Assembly (NCBI RefSeq): GCF_019320115.1
Contig: NC_089584.1
Span: forward strand, 56,974,852 to 57,038,851
Origin: Miscanthus floridulus
Taxonomy: Eukaryota > Streptophyta > Magnoliopsida > Poales > Poaceae
Length of the DNA stretch: 64,000 bases
Direction of reading: 5' to 3'
Shown: positions 41,082 to 52,379 of the stretch, one piece after another
Layout of the letters: the number at the start of each line of letters is the position of its first letter
Numbering within the stretch: position 1 is the first letter of the stretch
Program-made: the position numbers and the translations under genes
Notes under the pieces: model-generated
Database searches by the model: none
Told to the model about the DNA's origin: nothing
The model's input: the letters and a program-made list of their open reading frames with translations, nothing else

Positions 41082-44000
41082 ATGGCGCCGAAAAAAGGAG
41101 CCGCAAAGCCGAAGAAAGTGGCCACCGGAGCCAGCCGCGATGAGGAGTGGGTGCCGTCGAAGACATCAGTGGCGGATCTCGATAGGATGGTGGCGGCGGG
41201 CGTTCTCCTAGACCGCCTCACTGCTGGATGGCGGCTAGCTAGTGGTGAGCCCTTCCCGACACCACATACTGATGAGGCTGTAGTATTTGAGGATTATTTC
41301 TGGCGAGGATTAGGGTTTCCTGTCCACCCCTTTCTGAGGGATCTTATGGAGTTTTGGGCGATTAGCCTCTGTAATCTGCATCCCAACACCATTCTGCATG
41401 TTTCTATCTTTATCCATTTCTACGAGGCATTTCTCGGTGTTCTTCCACACTTCAACCTCTTCAGGCACCTGTTATGTCTAAAGAAGAAGGGGGTAGCGGT
41501 TCCAAGGTGGTCGGCGGCGTGTACCTGCAACTCAGGGATGGGATGGCCAGCGAATATATCAGTGTACTGCTAAATACCTCCCTTAAAGGTTGGAATGCCA
41601 GATGGTTCTATATCAAACAAAGTCACCCAATGATTCGATGCGACGTCCACCACATCTCGGTTAATCATATTAACTGGTCGGAGAGACCCAACAATGCTAA
41701 GATGGAGCAGGTAATGGAACTACTGGACTTGATTAAGGGCGTTGAGCTTAGGGGTGAACTGGTGGTGGCTAGCTTCATAGTGCGGCGCGTTCAGCCCTGC
41801 AAACAGAGGGCCCACCCGGCATTTGACTATAAAGGTGACAACGACGATACCTAGGAAAACACAAACCGTCTGACGAAGAAGGAAGTGATAGATCGTGCCA
41901 TGGATCTATTTACTTCAAATGTCTCATTCAGCTGGCCAAAAGGAACGAAGGCTTTCAACAGCACCAATCCACCTCCTCAGGTATCCATTTCGCTTCGCGT
42001 CTATCAAGCATTAATTGCTGAGCATAGGACTGACTTACTTATGAAAAGACCCATTTGTAGGATAGGGCAATATACTTTTTAGATGTGCCAAGAGCCGATT
42101 GGCCAAAAGGGGTGGACATTCGGCGGCCGCTATAGCCCAAAGAGGAAGAGCCAAGCTCCTCATCGGATAGTCCATCCCCGGTATCGGAGAAGATTCACAG
42201 GAAAAGGCCAGTAGTAGATGAGCCGGTCCAAAAGAGGAGGAAAACCGCAAGTTCTCATGCACACAAAGTAGGCAGCATCTCTCTTGGTGAATACCGAATA
42301 GTTCGACCATGAAGAACTGCTGTGCTAGAGTGGTTAGATGATGACGAGGACCAGTCAGTGCTTCCAACGAGCATGAAGGAGGCATCAGCGGATGCTGAAG
42401 CTCTCAAGCAGCAAGCAAGGGAAAGTTATGTTCGAGCAACGGTGGAAGTCCTAGTGATGCAAACTACCGAAGTCCCCGAACAACGCACAGAAGGGGGGGC
42501 CCGGGCACCAAGAAGAGCGGCAGCCCGCTGTAGAGGCATAGGAGTCCTCCCATAAAGCTGACCAAGCAGCCGTGCCTGGGGGGTCAGGCAGGCATCGTCA
42601 ATTCAAGAAAATCAATCGGAAGACCAAATCATAAGTATATTTGCCTTGGAGTAATAATATTATTCCTTGATTTCTCCTGGTTACTGAGAAGCCGATATTA
42701 TGCACTGCGATGCCGAGGCCTGTGACCTCAGAAGAAAAATGACGACTGCTCCCGTCTAGGAGTCCCCGAGTGCTTGACAAACAGAGGACGGGCCAGCCAC
42801 CGCTCCCAGTAGACCTAGCGATGGTGAATCATTGGTGCACACGACGGGCGTGTCGGCGACCGCAACCGCGGCTACGACCGAAAAAGTTGATACCTTGGAA
42901 ATGGAACTACAGCTGTTGTTGATGCGCTGGAGGTTACAAATGCAACTCTGTCAATGGCCGAGGAGCAAATGTCGTCACCCGTAGGGATGCCAGGAGTGGT
43001 CGGAGTGGCAGTCTAACCATAGAGCCCTTCGGTGGTGCCTCTAGCGACGGTGGAGGAGGATGAGGTCGTGGAGATTGAGTGTGCCGCACCTAAACCCCAG
43101 TCCGTTTGGATTCTCCGAAAATGTGGGGAAGAGGTGGTAGTCATCGAGGAAGAAAACACCACCAGGGAAATAAAGAGGTTGAAATCCGCTGTCGCTGGAG
43201 TTATGACTCAAATCGAGGTGAGTACCATGCCTATAACACCGATATATGTTGTCATAGATCGAGGTTTATCTCTTGCATTGTTAATCCACAGGGGATAGCG
43301 TGGACAGCCGATTAATGGCACCAACTGATAAAGAGGATGGAGCCCCTCACCGAGGAAAATAAGATACTCCAGGAGGCGTTAAGTCTTTCGGAGAAAAGTA
43401 TTCAAAGGGCCCAGCGCGAGCGGGACCTTGCAGAGTCGAACTCGCGGGACCTTGAACATCAAAATGGGGTTCTGTCCGAGCGACTAATGGCTGTGTCCGA
43501 GCAGCTGAAGAAGACATCCGAGCAGCTGGCGATTGTATCCGAGGAACTTAAAAATATGTTCGAGTAGTTGGGCAAGAAAAATGGAGAACTCGATAGTAAA
43601 ACCGAGCAGCTCGATCGGAAGTGCCAGTAGTTGGAGGATGTATCCAAGCTGAAATCTGGTATTTTTTTTCACATAATGTGCTTTACAGTAATTGGCCATA
43701 TATTTTTTCCTTTTCTTATCTTTTGTGCTTGCAGAGCAAGATGCAGAACTCAACCAGCTTCGCCAGACCGTCGAACAAATCCAACAAGAGAAAATGAAGG
43801 AGTCAGAGCGAGTAGATAAACTGGCCGAAGAATTAAAAGGTAGGTACCCCCTGATCAGGAGTAATGTCATAATACTTTTTTGTCATGATGAACCATTGTA
43901 ATTCTTGTAGATTATCAACATAAAACCAAGGCACAGTTCGATGTGCTGGTGCAGGAAGCCAAAGTCCAGAAGGACAACTTCAACACTATAACTGTCGCAA

Positions 44001-44335
44001 TAAAACCAGTGCTCGACTACATCGACATTGAACCGGTGCCCCATCCTGATGGTAGGCAGCAAGGGCCAGACACCATCGTTTAGAGATGCAAGGCAACGTG
44101 GGAGAACTTCAAAAACTTCAACCGCGATGCCATTTTGACCGCCGCTACTCATGCCCTTGCAGTGGTTTGGTCCCATTATCCGTCCATCGACATCCAGTCG
44201 ATAGGTGGTGGGTTCGTCAATGGGTTGAGCGACACGCAAACCCAGCAGCTGGAGGATGACATTGAGGATGTGGCAAAAGTAATTGTCAGCGATATAGACC
44301 TATTTGGTGAAACAGAAACTATTGGCAAAGCTTAA
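41082..44335 (+). pseudogene. Antisense accessory gene of element B, six exons, slightly broken
   Basis: ATG at 41082; predicted exons are separated by GT-AG introns at 41981-42060, 42635-42691, 43218-43291, 43659-43734 and 43840-43910; the stop lies at 44335. About 2.9 kb of exon, roughly 960 residues. Exon 1 has a lysine-rich start, then EEWVPSKTSVADLDRMV, FPVHPFLRDLMEFW, SIFIHFYEAFLGVLPHFN and, after a frame break near 41475, KVVGGVYLQLRDG and SLKGWNARWFYIKQSHP. This resembles the plant putative gypsy-type transposon domain (Transposase_28). Exon 2 has a basic KRRK patch. Exon 4 is a coiled coil (VSEQLKKTSEQLAIVSEEL). The final exon has VQEAKVQKDNFNTI and a conserved acidic end DIDLFGETE. 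One stop at 41852 and others downstream. Function unknown; a DNA- or protein-binding role is only a guess. Confidence 0.75.
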
Positions 44336-44460
44336 CAAACTGCCTAGATATTACCGCCCGTAACACTTGATTTATCTGGCTATGAAGAATTGTCGTATTA
44401 TCAACCCGATGTAGTTATGCATAATATAAGCGGTGTTCGATCAGTTAGTTTTCACTAAAC

Positions 44461-44890
44461 TTGATGCCTTAGTTAGGTCATGATCCGTAACACATAATGC
44501 GGAGCCCATGCGTATGTTGAAGAAACAGGCGTTATCATAAGACCGTGGCCTAAGGCCCCACATGCAGAGCACGGAGCTCATAGCATGTTAGGTGGGATGT
44601 TAGAGCCTTGGCATCCTCTGGAGTTATCAGTGTGAAAAAGCGTGCTACCTAGCAGCCAACTTGAGTAACTTGGCGAGAGAAAAGGCTAAAGTGGCATTCG
44701 AGCAGTTAGTTCATGCCTGAAATCTAGGCCTTGACTAGCCCATAGTTGATAACGTCGAGTGCAGGGACCCTAACACGTGTAGGACGAATAGGCATGGCCA
44801 AGGGACCATAGCCGACCAACCGTAACATAGAGCGCGGAGCCCCTAAGCACGTGTAGGATGTAGTCGGAGACTGGGTCTTCTCCATAGAAA
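44461..44890. repeat. Divergent duplicated ~260-bp units in element B
   Basis: Two blocks with 'gcggagccc', 'gaccgtggcc' or 'gaccatagcc', 'acatgcagagc' and 'gagactgggtc' words start near 44461 and 44715. They correspond to 9835-10296 of A. Non-coding. Confidence 0.5.
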
Positions 44891-45005
44891 ACAGAAGAAA
44901 AAACGTGTGCTGCTTGACGATTGGCGGGCTATGTTTCAAAACTTGGAACTCATGATCGTCGTTGTTTTAGTAGAATAACCTATGTGACCCGGAGAAAATA
45001 TAGTA

Positions 45006-45430
45006 GGCGATTTTTGGAAAAATCATGTTTGGTGATTGGGAGTTAACGTGTTCGGCGAATTGGAGGAGTCAAGTTTGGCGATCGGGAGTAAACGTGTTCG
45101 GCGAATTGGAGAAATCGTGTTCGGCGATTTTTGGAGTAATCGTGTTTGGCGTTTTTTGGAGTAATCGTGTTCGGCGATTTTTGGAGTAATCGTGTTCGGC
45201 GTTTTTTGGAGTAATCGTGTTCGGCGATTTTTGGCGTAATCATGTTCGGCGATTTTTGGAGTAATCATGTTCGGCGATTTTTGGAGTAATTGTGTTTGGC
45301 GTTTTTTGGAGTAATCGTGTTTGGCGATTTTTGGAGTAATCGTGTTTGGCGTTTTTTTGGAGTAATCGTGTTCGGCGATTTGGAGAGATCGTGCTCGGCG
45401 ATTTGGAGAGATCGTGCTCGGTGATTTGGG
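45006..45430. repeat. Hairpin minisatellite of element B, about 18 units of 22-25 bp
   Basis: Unit types GGCGATTTTTGGAGTAATCG and GGCGTTTTTTGGAGTAATCG, joined by TGTTC, with shorter 22-bp units at both ends. CGATT and AATCG form an inverted repeat in the first type. In the middle the two types partly alternate, giving a ~50-bp higher-order period. It lies between the stop of the accessory gene (44335) and the 3' end of pol (about 45560). The - strand ORFs through it encode only a short repeated peptide and are not genes. Confidence 0.88.
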
Positions 45431-45559
45431 CGTACTTGGCGAGCGTATTGGAGGTCGTCACGGAGTGGCGTATAGCCCGCTAACAGTAAGTGAAGCTTAT
45501 GATGAAGGAAAAAATGTAGAGAAATTATGGAGACCAGAACTTTATTAATATTAAAGTAA

Positions 45560-48500
45560 AGAATACATATCTATGTTATTTCAGGGGTAGAAATGTATAA
45601 GGTGCTCTATGTGCCAGGAGTTGAGAACATCGAGTCCATCTAAGTCGCATAAGCGATAAGACCTTGGTTGAGTAACACCTTTTACAACGTAAGGGCCCTC
45701 CCATGGTGAAGACAGCTTGTGAAGCCCTTCGGTTTTTTGTTTCCAACGTAAGATGAGGTCGCTGATCGCGAACGAACGACCTTTGACATTATGGTTGTAA
45801 TACCTCTGCAGACCTTCGAGGTACTTGGATGTGTGAACGCAAGTAATCAGACGTTCTTCCTCGGCCCGATCAATGTCTTCTGTCTAAACATCTAAGGCTT
45901 GGTCTTCATCATAGTTTTCTACTCTGGGTGCTCGGAATGCAATATCCGCTGGAAGTATGGCCTCTGAGCCGTAGACCATAAAATATGGAGATACGCCGGT
46001 ACTATGACTAGCTTGAGTGCACAGTCCCTAGACCACAGCTGGTAGTTCTTTGAGCCATCTGCCCAGATGCTTTTCTTCTTTCTAATAGAGCCTTTTTTAG
46101 GGCGTCGAGGATCATACCATTGGCTCATTCGACCTGGCCGTTAGCTCTAGGATGAGCAACAGAAATGTATTTAACAGAGATGCACCGTTCTTTGTAGAAG
46201 TCCCCAAAATAATGGCCAATAAAAGTTGTCCCGAGGTCGGTGATGATGCTGTTCAGGAGACTAAATCTGTGTACGATGTCTTCAAAGAGCTCGACTGCTT
46301 TCTTAGCAGTAGCTGTGATGAGTGGTTTGTACTCAATCCACTTGGAGAACTTATCAATGGCGACGTACACATACCGGAAACCTCTTGGTGCTAGTTTGAA
46401 AGGTCCAATCATATCTAGTCCCCAGCATGAGAATGGCCAGGAAGCTAGGATGGTCTGTAGTTCCTGTGCCGGTACATGTATTTGCTTGGCAAAAAATTGA
46501 TAGCCCTCACATCATCGAACGAGATTTTCCGCATTAGAGATGGCCATGGGCCAGTAAAAACCTGCTTGGAAAGATTTGCTGACCAGTGTTCTCGAAGCCA
46601 CATGATTGCCACAGGAGCTAGAGTGAATTTCAGAGATTAGCTTCACATCGTTGTCTTGGATGATGCACTTCTGTAGTATCCCTTCCTTGGCACTTTTCCT
46701 CATTAGGCTGCCGTCTACCAACACGTAGTGCTTACTTCAGCGAATTAGTCATTTGGTTTTGATTTTGTCGGCGGGTACTTCGCCGTTGGAGAGGTATTTG
46801 ATGAACTGTTCCCTCCAATCGGCGACCTGCGAAGGTATCGTGAGTACCAACTACTCAGCAGGGGGTACTTCTACAACTTCCTTATCTTCTTTAATGGATG
46901 GTGTCAAGAGGTCCTAAACAAAAACCCCCGGTGGAGCCACGGTGCAAGAAGATCCTATCTTTGATAGCTGGTCGGCTATTTGGTTTTGATCCCGTACCAT
47001 GTGGTGGTACTCAATGCCGTAGAATTTCCCTTCAAGCTTCCTGATTTCGATGCAGTAAGCGTCCATCTTCTCACTAGAATAGGACCAATCTTTATTAAGC
47101 TAATTGATAACCAGCGCGGAATCCTCGTATACCATGAGGCGTTTGACGCCAAGCTCGATGGCTATATGGAGGCCATGGAGACATGCTTCGTATTCCGCGG
47201 CGTTGTTGGAGACCGGGAAATGTATGCGAAGAACATATTAGAGTTTACCTTTGTCGGTGTGATGAACAGAATGCCCGCACCAGCACCATTGATATTAAGG
47301 GCGCCGTCGAAGTACATCACCCAGTGCTCGGGGCAAGTTGCGGCGATGGGTTCTTGGATTTTGGTCCACTCAGCAATGAAATCGGTGAGAGCCTACAACA
47401 TTACGGTCAGCCTGCTTCTGAAGTCAATGGAGTAGGTGCCAAACTCAATAGCCCACTTGATGATATGACCATTGGCCTCTTTATTGTGGAGAATATCTCT
47501 CAGAGGGAACTCAGTGACCACGGTGATCTTGTAGTATTCGAAGTAATGTCGGAGCTTGCATGAGGTGATCAAAATTGCATATAATAGCTTTTGCACCTGA
47601 GGATAATGAGTTTTGGGCTCATTAAGTACCTTGCTGATGAAATAGACCAGACGCTATACCTTGTAGGTGTGTCCAGTTTCCTCGCGTTCGACGACAATAG
47701 CCATACTGACAACTTGAGAAGTGGCAGCGATGTAAACCAGTAGAGTTTCATCTGGTCGTGGTGCTGTCATGATTGGAGGTTTTGTTAAAAACAATTTGAG
47801 TTGCTCGAAAGCTGTGTCTGCCTCCTCCAACCAAGAAAAAAGCTTAGAGGCCTTGAGGACCTTGAAGAAAGGTAGCCCTTTTTCATCGAGGTGCGAGATG
47901 AATCGGCTTAACGTAGCCATGCAGCCTATAAGCTTCTGTATATCCTTGACACACGTTGGCTATTTCATGTTGGTGATGGCGGAGACCTTGTCAGGGTTCG
48001 GTTCAATGCCCCGAGTGCTGACGATGTAGCCTAGCAGGATACCAAATGGAACTCCAAAGATGCACTTTGAAGGGTTCAGCTTCCATTGGTATTTGCTCAA
48101 GTTTGTGAAAGTTTCTTCAAGGTCGGCGATGAGTTTGTCGGCGGTTTTAGTCTTGACGACCACATCGTCGATGTAGGCCTCGACGTTATAGCCAATCTGT
48201 TGGTTGAGGCACATCTGTATAGCCCTTTGGTAGGTTGCTCCAGCATTTTTTAGTCCAAAGGACATGGTGGTGTAGTAGTATACACCGAAAGGCGTAATGA
48301 AAGATGTTTTGACCTAGTCTTCCTTCTTGAGGGAGATCTGATGGTAGCTGGAGTAACAGTCAAGAAAGGAGAGCAATTCATAGCCAGTGGTGGAGTCTAC
48401 AACCTTGTCTATCCAAGGCAGGCCAAAGGGGTCCTTAGGGTAGTGTTTGTTAAGATCAGTATAATCAACACACATTCTCCATTCTTTATTCTTTTTCTTA

Positions 48501-49570
48501 ACAAGAACAGGATTAGCTAACCAATCTAGATGATACACTTCTTTTATAAATTCAGTAGCTAAGAGTCATTTTATTTCTACCCTAATAGCCTCCTTTTTGT
48601 CTGGCGTGAATCGGCGAAGTTTCTGCTTGATCGGTTTAGCGGTCGGCGAGACATTCAAGGAGTGCTCGATCTTCTCCCGTGGTACCCCCAGCATGTCTGC
48701 AAGTTTCTAAGCAAACACATCGGCGTTGGCATGTAGGAAGGAGATGAGCATGCTTTCCTATTTGGGGTCAAGGTGTGCCCCAATTTTAACCATCTTGGAA
48801 GGGTCGTCGAGGCCGAGGCCGATCTCCTTGACTTCCTTGTACTTGGCAGAGGCCTGGGGAGGCTCTGGGATCTCCATGTCATCAGCACATGCGGTCTTGG
48901 CTTCGGCAACCACGCTAGCCATCTGGATGGAGAGGTCGGTGGCTTCAGTGAGGGTGAGACTTTCTGTCTCGTAGGTGTAGGCGACGGAGAGGTTGGCCCA
49001 TAGAGATAGGACTCCTATGAGTGAAGGCATCTTCAACACCAAATATGCATAGTGCGGAACGGCCATGAACTTGGTCAGAGCCGGACGCCCTAGTATGGCG
49101 TGGTAGGCGGTGTCGAAGCCAGCGACATAGAAGTTGATATGCTCCACTTAGTAGTTGGATGCCATGCCAAACTGTACTGGTAGGGTAATTTCCCCAAGTG
49201 GTCTGGATGCCCTACTAGGTACCACACCCTAGGAGGAGTCTGAGGGCGTGAGGTCTATTGTCCTGAGGCCGAGCTCCCTTAGGGCCCCGACAAAGAGTAG
49301 ATTCAAAGCGCTCCCACCGTCGACAAGGACTTTTCTGAAGAGCACCTTCTGGATAGTCACATCGAGGATGAGGGGAAAATGCCCTATGTAGGGTATGTCC
49401 GCCCACTGGTCAGCCCTGCTAAAGGTGATGGAGATTTCGGACCATGGGCGATAGCTAGGGTTAGCGGTAGTTTCTTCTGAAACGATGGCGAGCACTCCTC
49501 GGGCGGCGAGCTTCCATTCCCTTCTGCTCTCGTTGGAGGTGAAACTCCCAAAGATGGTGGCGACCACCTT
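45560..49570 (-). pseudogene. pol: pol of element B (protease, RT, RNase H, integrase), decayed
   Basis: Read on the - strand. Protease: KVLVDGGSALNLLFVGALRE near 49310. RT: NKEWRMCVDYTDLNKHYPKD (48490), then MSFGLKNAGATYQRAIQMCL (48265), YIDDVVVKTKTADKLIADLE (48180) with the Asp pair kept. RT tail: LSRFISHLDEKGLPFFKVL (47910). RNase H: reading at about 47330-47080 with the 'AEYEAC' type motif in broken frame. Integrase: core GPFKLAPRGFRYVYVAIDKF (46405), IITDLGTTFIGHYF (46230), HPRANGQVE (46145), where the Glu is intact but is followed at once by a stop. Several frameshifts. Closely parallel to pol of A. Confidence 0.85.
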
Positions 49571-51880
49571 GTCATGGTCCTAGAAGGCATTATTATTATC
49601 CCCTGGTGGTCGGCATCCTTTGTTCCCACCATTGTCGTCGTTGTACTTTTTCTCCTAGAACTCCTTAGCCAAACCAAGGTAATCTTTCATCTTGTGTTTG
49701 GCGTTCTTGTGCAGGGGGCACGGACCATCGAGGATCTTCTTGTACTGCTCATCGTAGTTACGTTTTGCGCGTGGCTCATTGATGTTGGCAACAAAGTGAT
49801 CTGGTCGGCGGCGGCGATTCTAACCAGGTTTGAATCCATCTGGCCGATCACATCTGCTGTCCTGATGGAAACTATGGTCGTCGTAGTGGTGATTGTTGTA
49901 CTATCGGTTCTCGTTGCGGTTGTCATGGCGGCGAGGCAGGCAATTAGTGCCCGTATCTTCATTAAAATGCACCTCTGCTTCCTCGGCGTCAGCGTACTAG
50001 TTGGCGGTTGTGATCATCTTGCCGATGCCGGTAGGTGGCTTTCTATTGAACTTAGAACAGAGTTCTCGGTGATGAAGTCCTCGGACAAAGGCGGGTGATG
50101 ACTTCAGCCTCCATGATGTTGGGAATAGAATTCCTCATCTCAGAGAAGCGTCTAATGTAGCTACGGAGTAGTTCGGATGACTTTTGGTTGATGTGGTTGA
50201 GATCATGCTTGGTGCCTGGCTGCCTGCATGTGGCCATGTAGTTGTCGGTGAAGACTCTCTTCAGATCTTCCCAAGAGCCGATGGAGTCTGGGGCGAGGCT
50301 TGTGAACCAGCTCATGGCGGCTGGCGTGAGCATGATAGGGAGATAGTTCGCCATGATGTTGGTGTCTCCTCTGGTGGCGCGGACGGTAGTGGCGTAAGCC
50401 TGCAGCCACTGAGTTGGGTTCATCCTTCCTTCATAGGGCTCGACTCTGGTGATTTTGAAACCACAGGGCCACTGGAGCATTTGGAGTGCCCTGGTGAACA
50501 CAGGGGGCCCTTCCAGGCTATCGGGGCCGACATTAGCAGTATTGCCGACGACGATCGGCTCTAGAGCTGAGTCCGAGTTGCCATACTCTTGCTCGTACTC
50601 CTGGCGACATCGTACTTCATCTTCATGGTGCCCAAAACGTCATTGATCGATACGCTGTCGTGCATCCCAAAGGTTACTGAGGTGCACTTGGGCATCCTGT
50701 TCGACCTCTTGGTCGTGCTGGCGATGATGCTCGGCATGGTGGCCTCCAACTCCCCCCTAGGGAGGTAGTGACTGGTCGGTGAAGCGGCTTTTACTGGGGC
50801 AGCGATTAGATCTAGGATCGACTGATCGGCGGATCACGCTTGTGGAGCATGAAGGTCTCTAAACTTCTCGGATCTCATTAACTTGACAGTGTGTTACTTT
50901 AAGCATAGCGGCAACCTTGGTGAGCTCAGGCATCTATGGGAGGTGAGCAAGTTCATTGGCGGCCACGGCCAGATTGGTGCTCGGAGTCTTGAAAACGTCA
51001 TGGCCGTCAACATGGAGGAATTCTTCGTTGAGGTTGCGATGGAGGGGCCTTCCTTATGAATCGAACTAGTTATCACGAGTGGCCTCAGCCATCGCAATGG
51101 CGCATTCATTATCATGTCGTTGTGCATGGTTGGCATTCCTATTTTCACGGGTGGCGCGTTCCTCATCTGTTTCGCCATTCCGAGGGGGCTGTCGATACTA
51201 ACGTTGAAGATTGCGCCACCCCGAAAAGGCAGGAGAGGAGGTTGCTTGGTGAAGGTTTCGGCGAGAGGCTCGGTGGATCCTTGAGACTCGGAGTCTAGAT
51301 TTTCCTCAAGGATAGTTTGGAGAGATGCTCCAAGACCCCAGCTAGTGTGCAGCATGTTGACGGTTGGTGGAAGCTGGTTGGTGAGCCGGTCGGCGAATTT
51401 GCCCCTCAGGGTGTCCTGATATGTAGCTGTGGTGTTGGCGAGCCCGAAGGGCAGGGCGGCGAGCCCTGGAGTTTGCCAAGCATTGAACATCGATAGATTG
51501 GGATCAGAGGGTGCCCGGTGCTAAACAAGGGTGTCCAGAGCCGACTCAGTAATGGAGAGGCAATCGGTGAGTTTCAGGTCGACCCGATCGATAGATTCGA
51601 TCAGATCGTCATTGTTGACATGCCTGCTCTGGTAGCAAGGAAGCGAGCGGCGAGTGGCTGATGGAGTCGACCCCGGAAGTGGTTCCGAGATTGGATCTGC
51701 GGTTGCAGGTGTGAGGGTGGTCAGCGTAGAACAAATCTGCACCGGCTCGAGAAGCTCTCCAACTCCATCGGCGTTGATGACCCATGTGATGGATCCAACC
51801 ATGAAGATCTAGCTGAGCTGAGGGAGGGACAAAGAGCCTATGGAAAAAACCATCTTGTTCGACAAGGAAATAGCACACAC
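49571..51880 (-). pseudogene. gag: gag of element B, decayed
   Basis: The 5'-proximal reading MVGSITWVINADGVGELLEP (51802) leads through LIESIDRVDLKLTDCLSITE. The capsid-like core at 50501-50100 reads WPCGFKITRVEPYEGRMNPTQ, IMANYLPIMLTPAAMSWF, and SIRRF-like and MRNSIPNIMEAEVITR segments. A one-base shift near 50100 breaks it; the frame then continues with KPPTGIGKMITTANQYADAEE. A His/Cys segment, CPLHKNAKHKMKD, near 49715 may be the remnant of a nucleic-acid binding knuckle. Long + strand ORFs here are shadows. Confidence 0.75.
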
Positions 51881-51881
51881 A

Positions 51882-51900
51882 CCCCTACCTAGCATGCCAA
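51882..51900 (-). promoter_or_regulatory. Primer binding site of element B
   Basis: The - strand reads TTGGCATGCTAGGTAGGGG beside the 5' LTR, against TTGGCGTGCCAGGTAGGGG in A. The two differences are transitions. Confidence 0.6.
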
Positions 51901-51901
51901 C

Positions 51902-52374
51902 TATCGATAGAATATCGTTGGCAGTCCACCGAGGGGTATCCCACGATGGTAGATTGATCGGTAGAGGAGCGTGTAATCAAGAACAAGAAGGCAACAGAGA
52001 CACATGAGTTATATAAGTTCAGGCTGTCAGTATGACGTAATACCTTACTCCTGTGGTCTATTGGTTTGTATTAGCTATCGTATGGTTTGCCATGATTTCA
52101 TAGGGGGTCCTTGCCCACCCTATATAGTCTGGGAGGCAAGGTTATAAGACGGTTAGATCTAAGAGATAACCGGAAAGTAATAACAGATTACAAGAAACAC
52201 GGGATCGTGCATATCCAATCAGGCTACGTGACATCTTCTGGATATCCTTCCCATGCCTTATGGGAGGTGCCGAGCAGAACCGTACCCTGCAAGGCTCCTT
52301 CTCGTGGGCTAGACTGCCCCTAGAGGCATAGCCCATGTGGCCTGCCGTGGGTATCTAGGGTCGCACCCCCCACA
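51902..52374 (-). repeat. 5' LTR of element B
   Basis: 473 bp, begins TATCGATAGAATATC and ends GGTCGCACCCCCCACA. TATA element for the - strand transcript is at 52121-52126 (CTATATAGGG on the - strand). Confidence 0.93.
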
Positions 52375-52379
52375 GGCTC
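52375..52379. repeat. Target site duplication of element B (right), GGCTC
   Basis: Identical to 39622-39626. Confidence 0.93.

Larger units (their letters stand above)
39627..52374 (-). mobile_element. Element B: full-length Tat-like Ty3/Gypsy element, same family as A
   Basis: LTRs of 473 bp each (39627-40099, 51902-52374), duplication GGCTC, gag-pol on the - strand, accessory gene on the + strand, and the same internal repeats as A in the same order. Total 12,748 bp with no internal insertion, so it serves as the template for reading A. Both LTRs begin TATCGATAG instead of TG. LTRs differ at roughly 8% of sites by eye, again mainly transitions. It is inserted in the gag gene of C. Confidence 0.93.

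Noticed and set aside
45023..45461. - strand ORFs encoding a repeated 'AEHDYSKNRRTRLLQK'-like peptide
   Set aside because: Translation of the minisatellite; repeat units drift without codon preference, so no protein is claimed.
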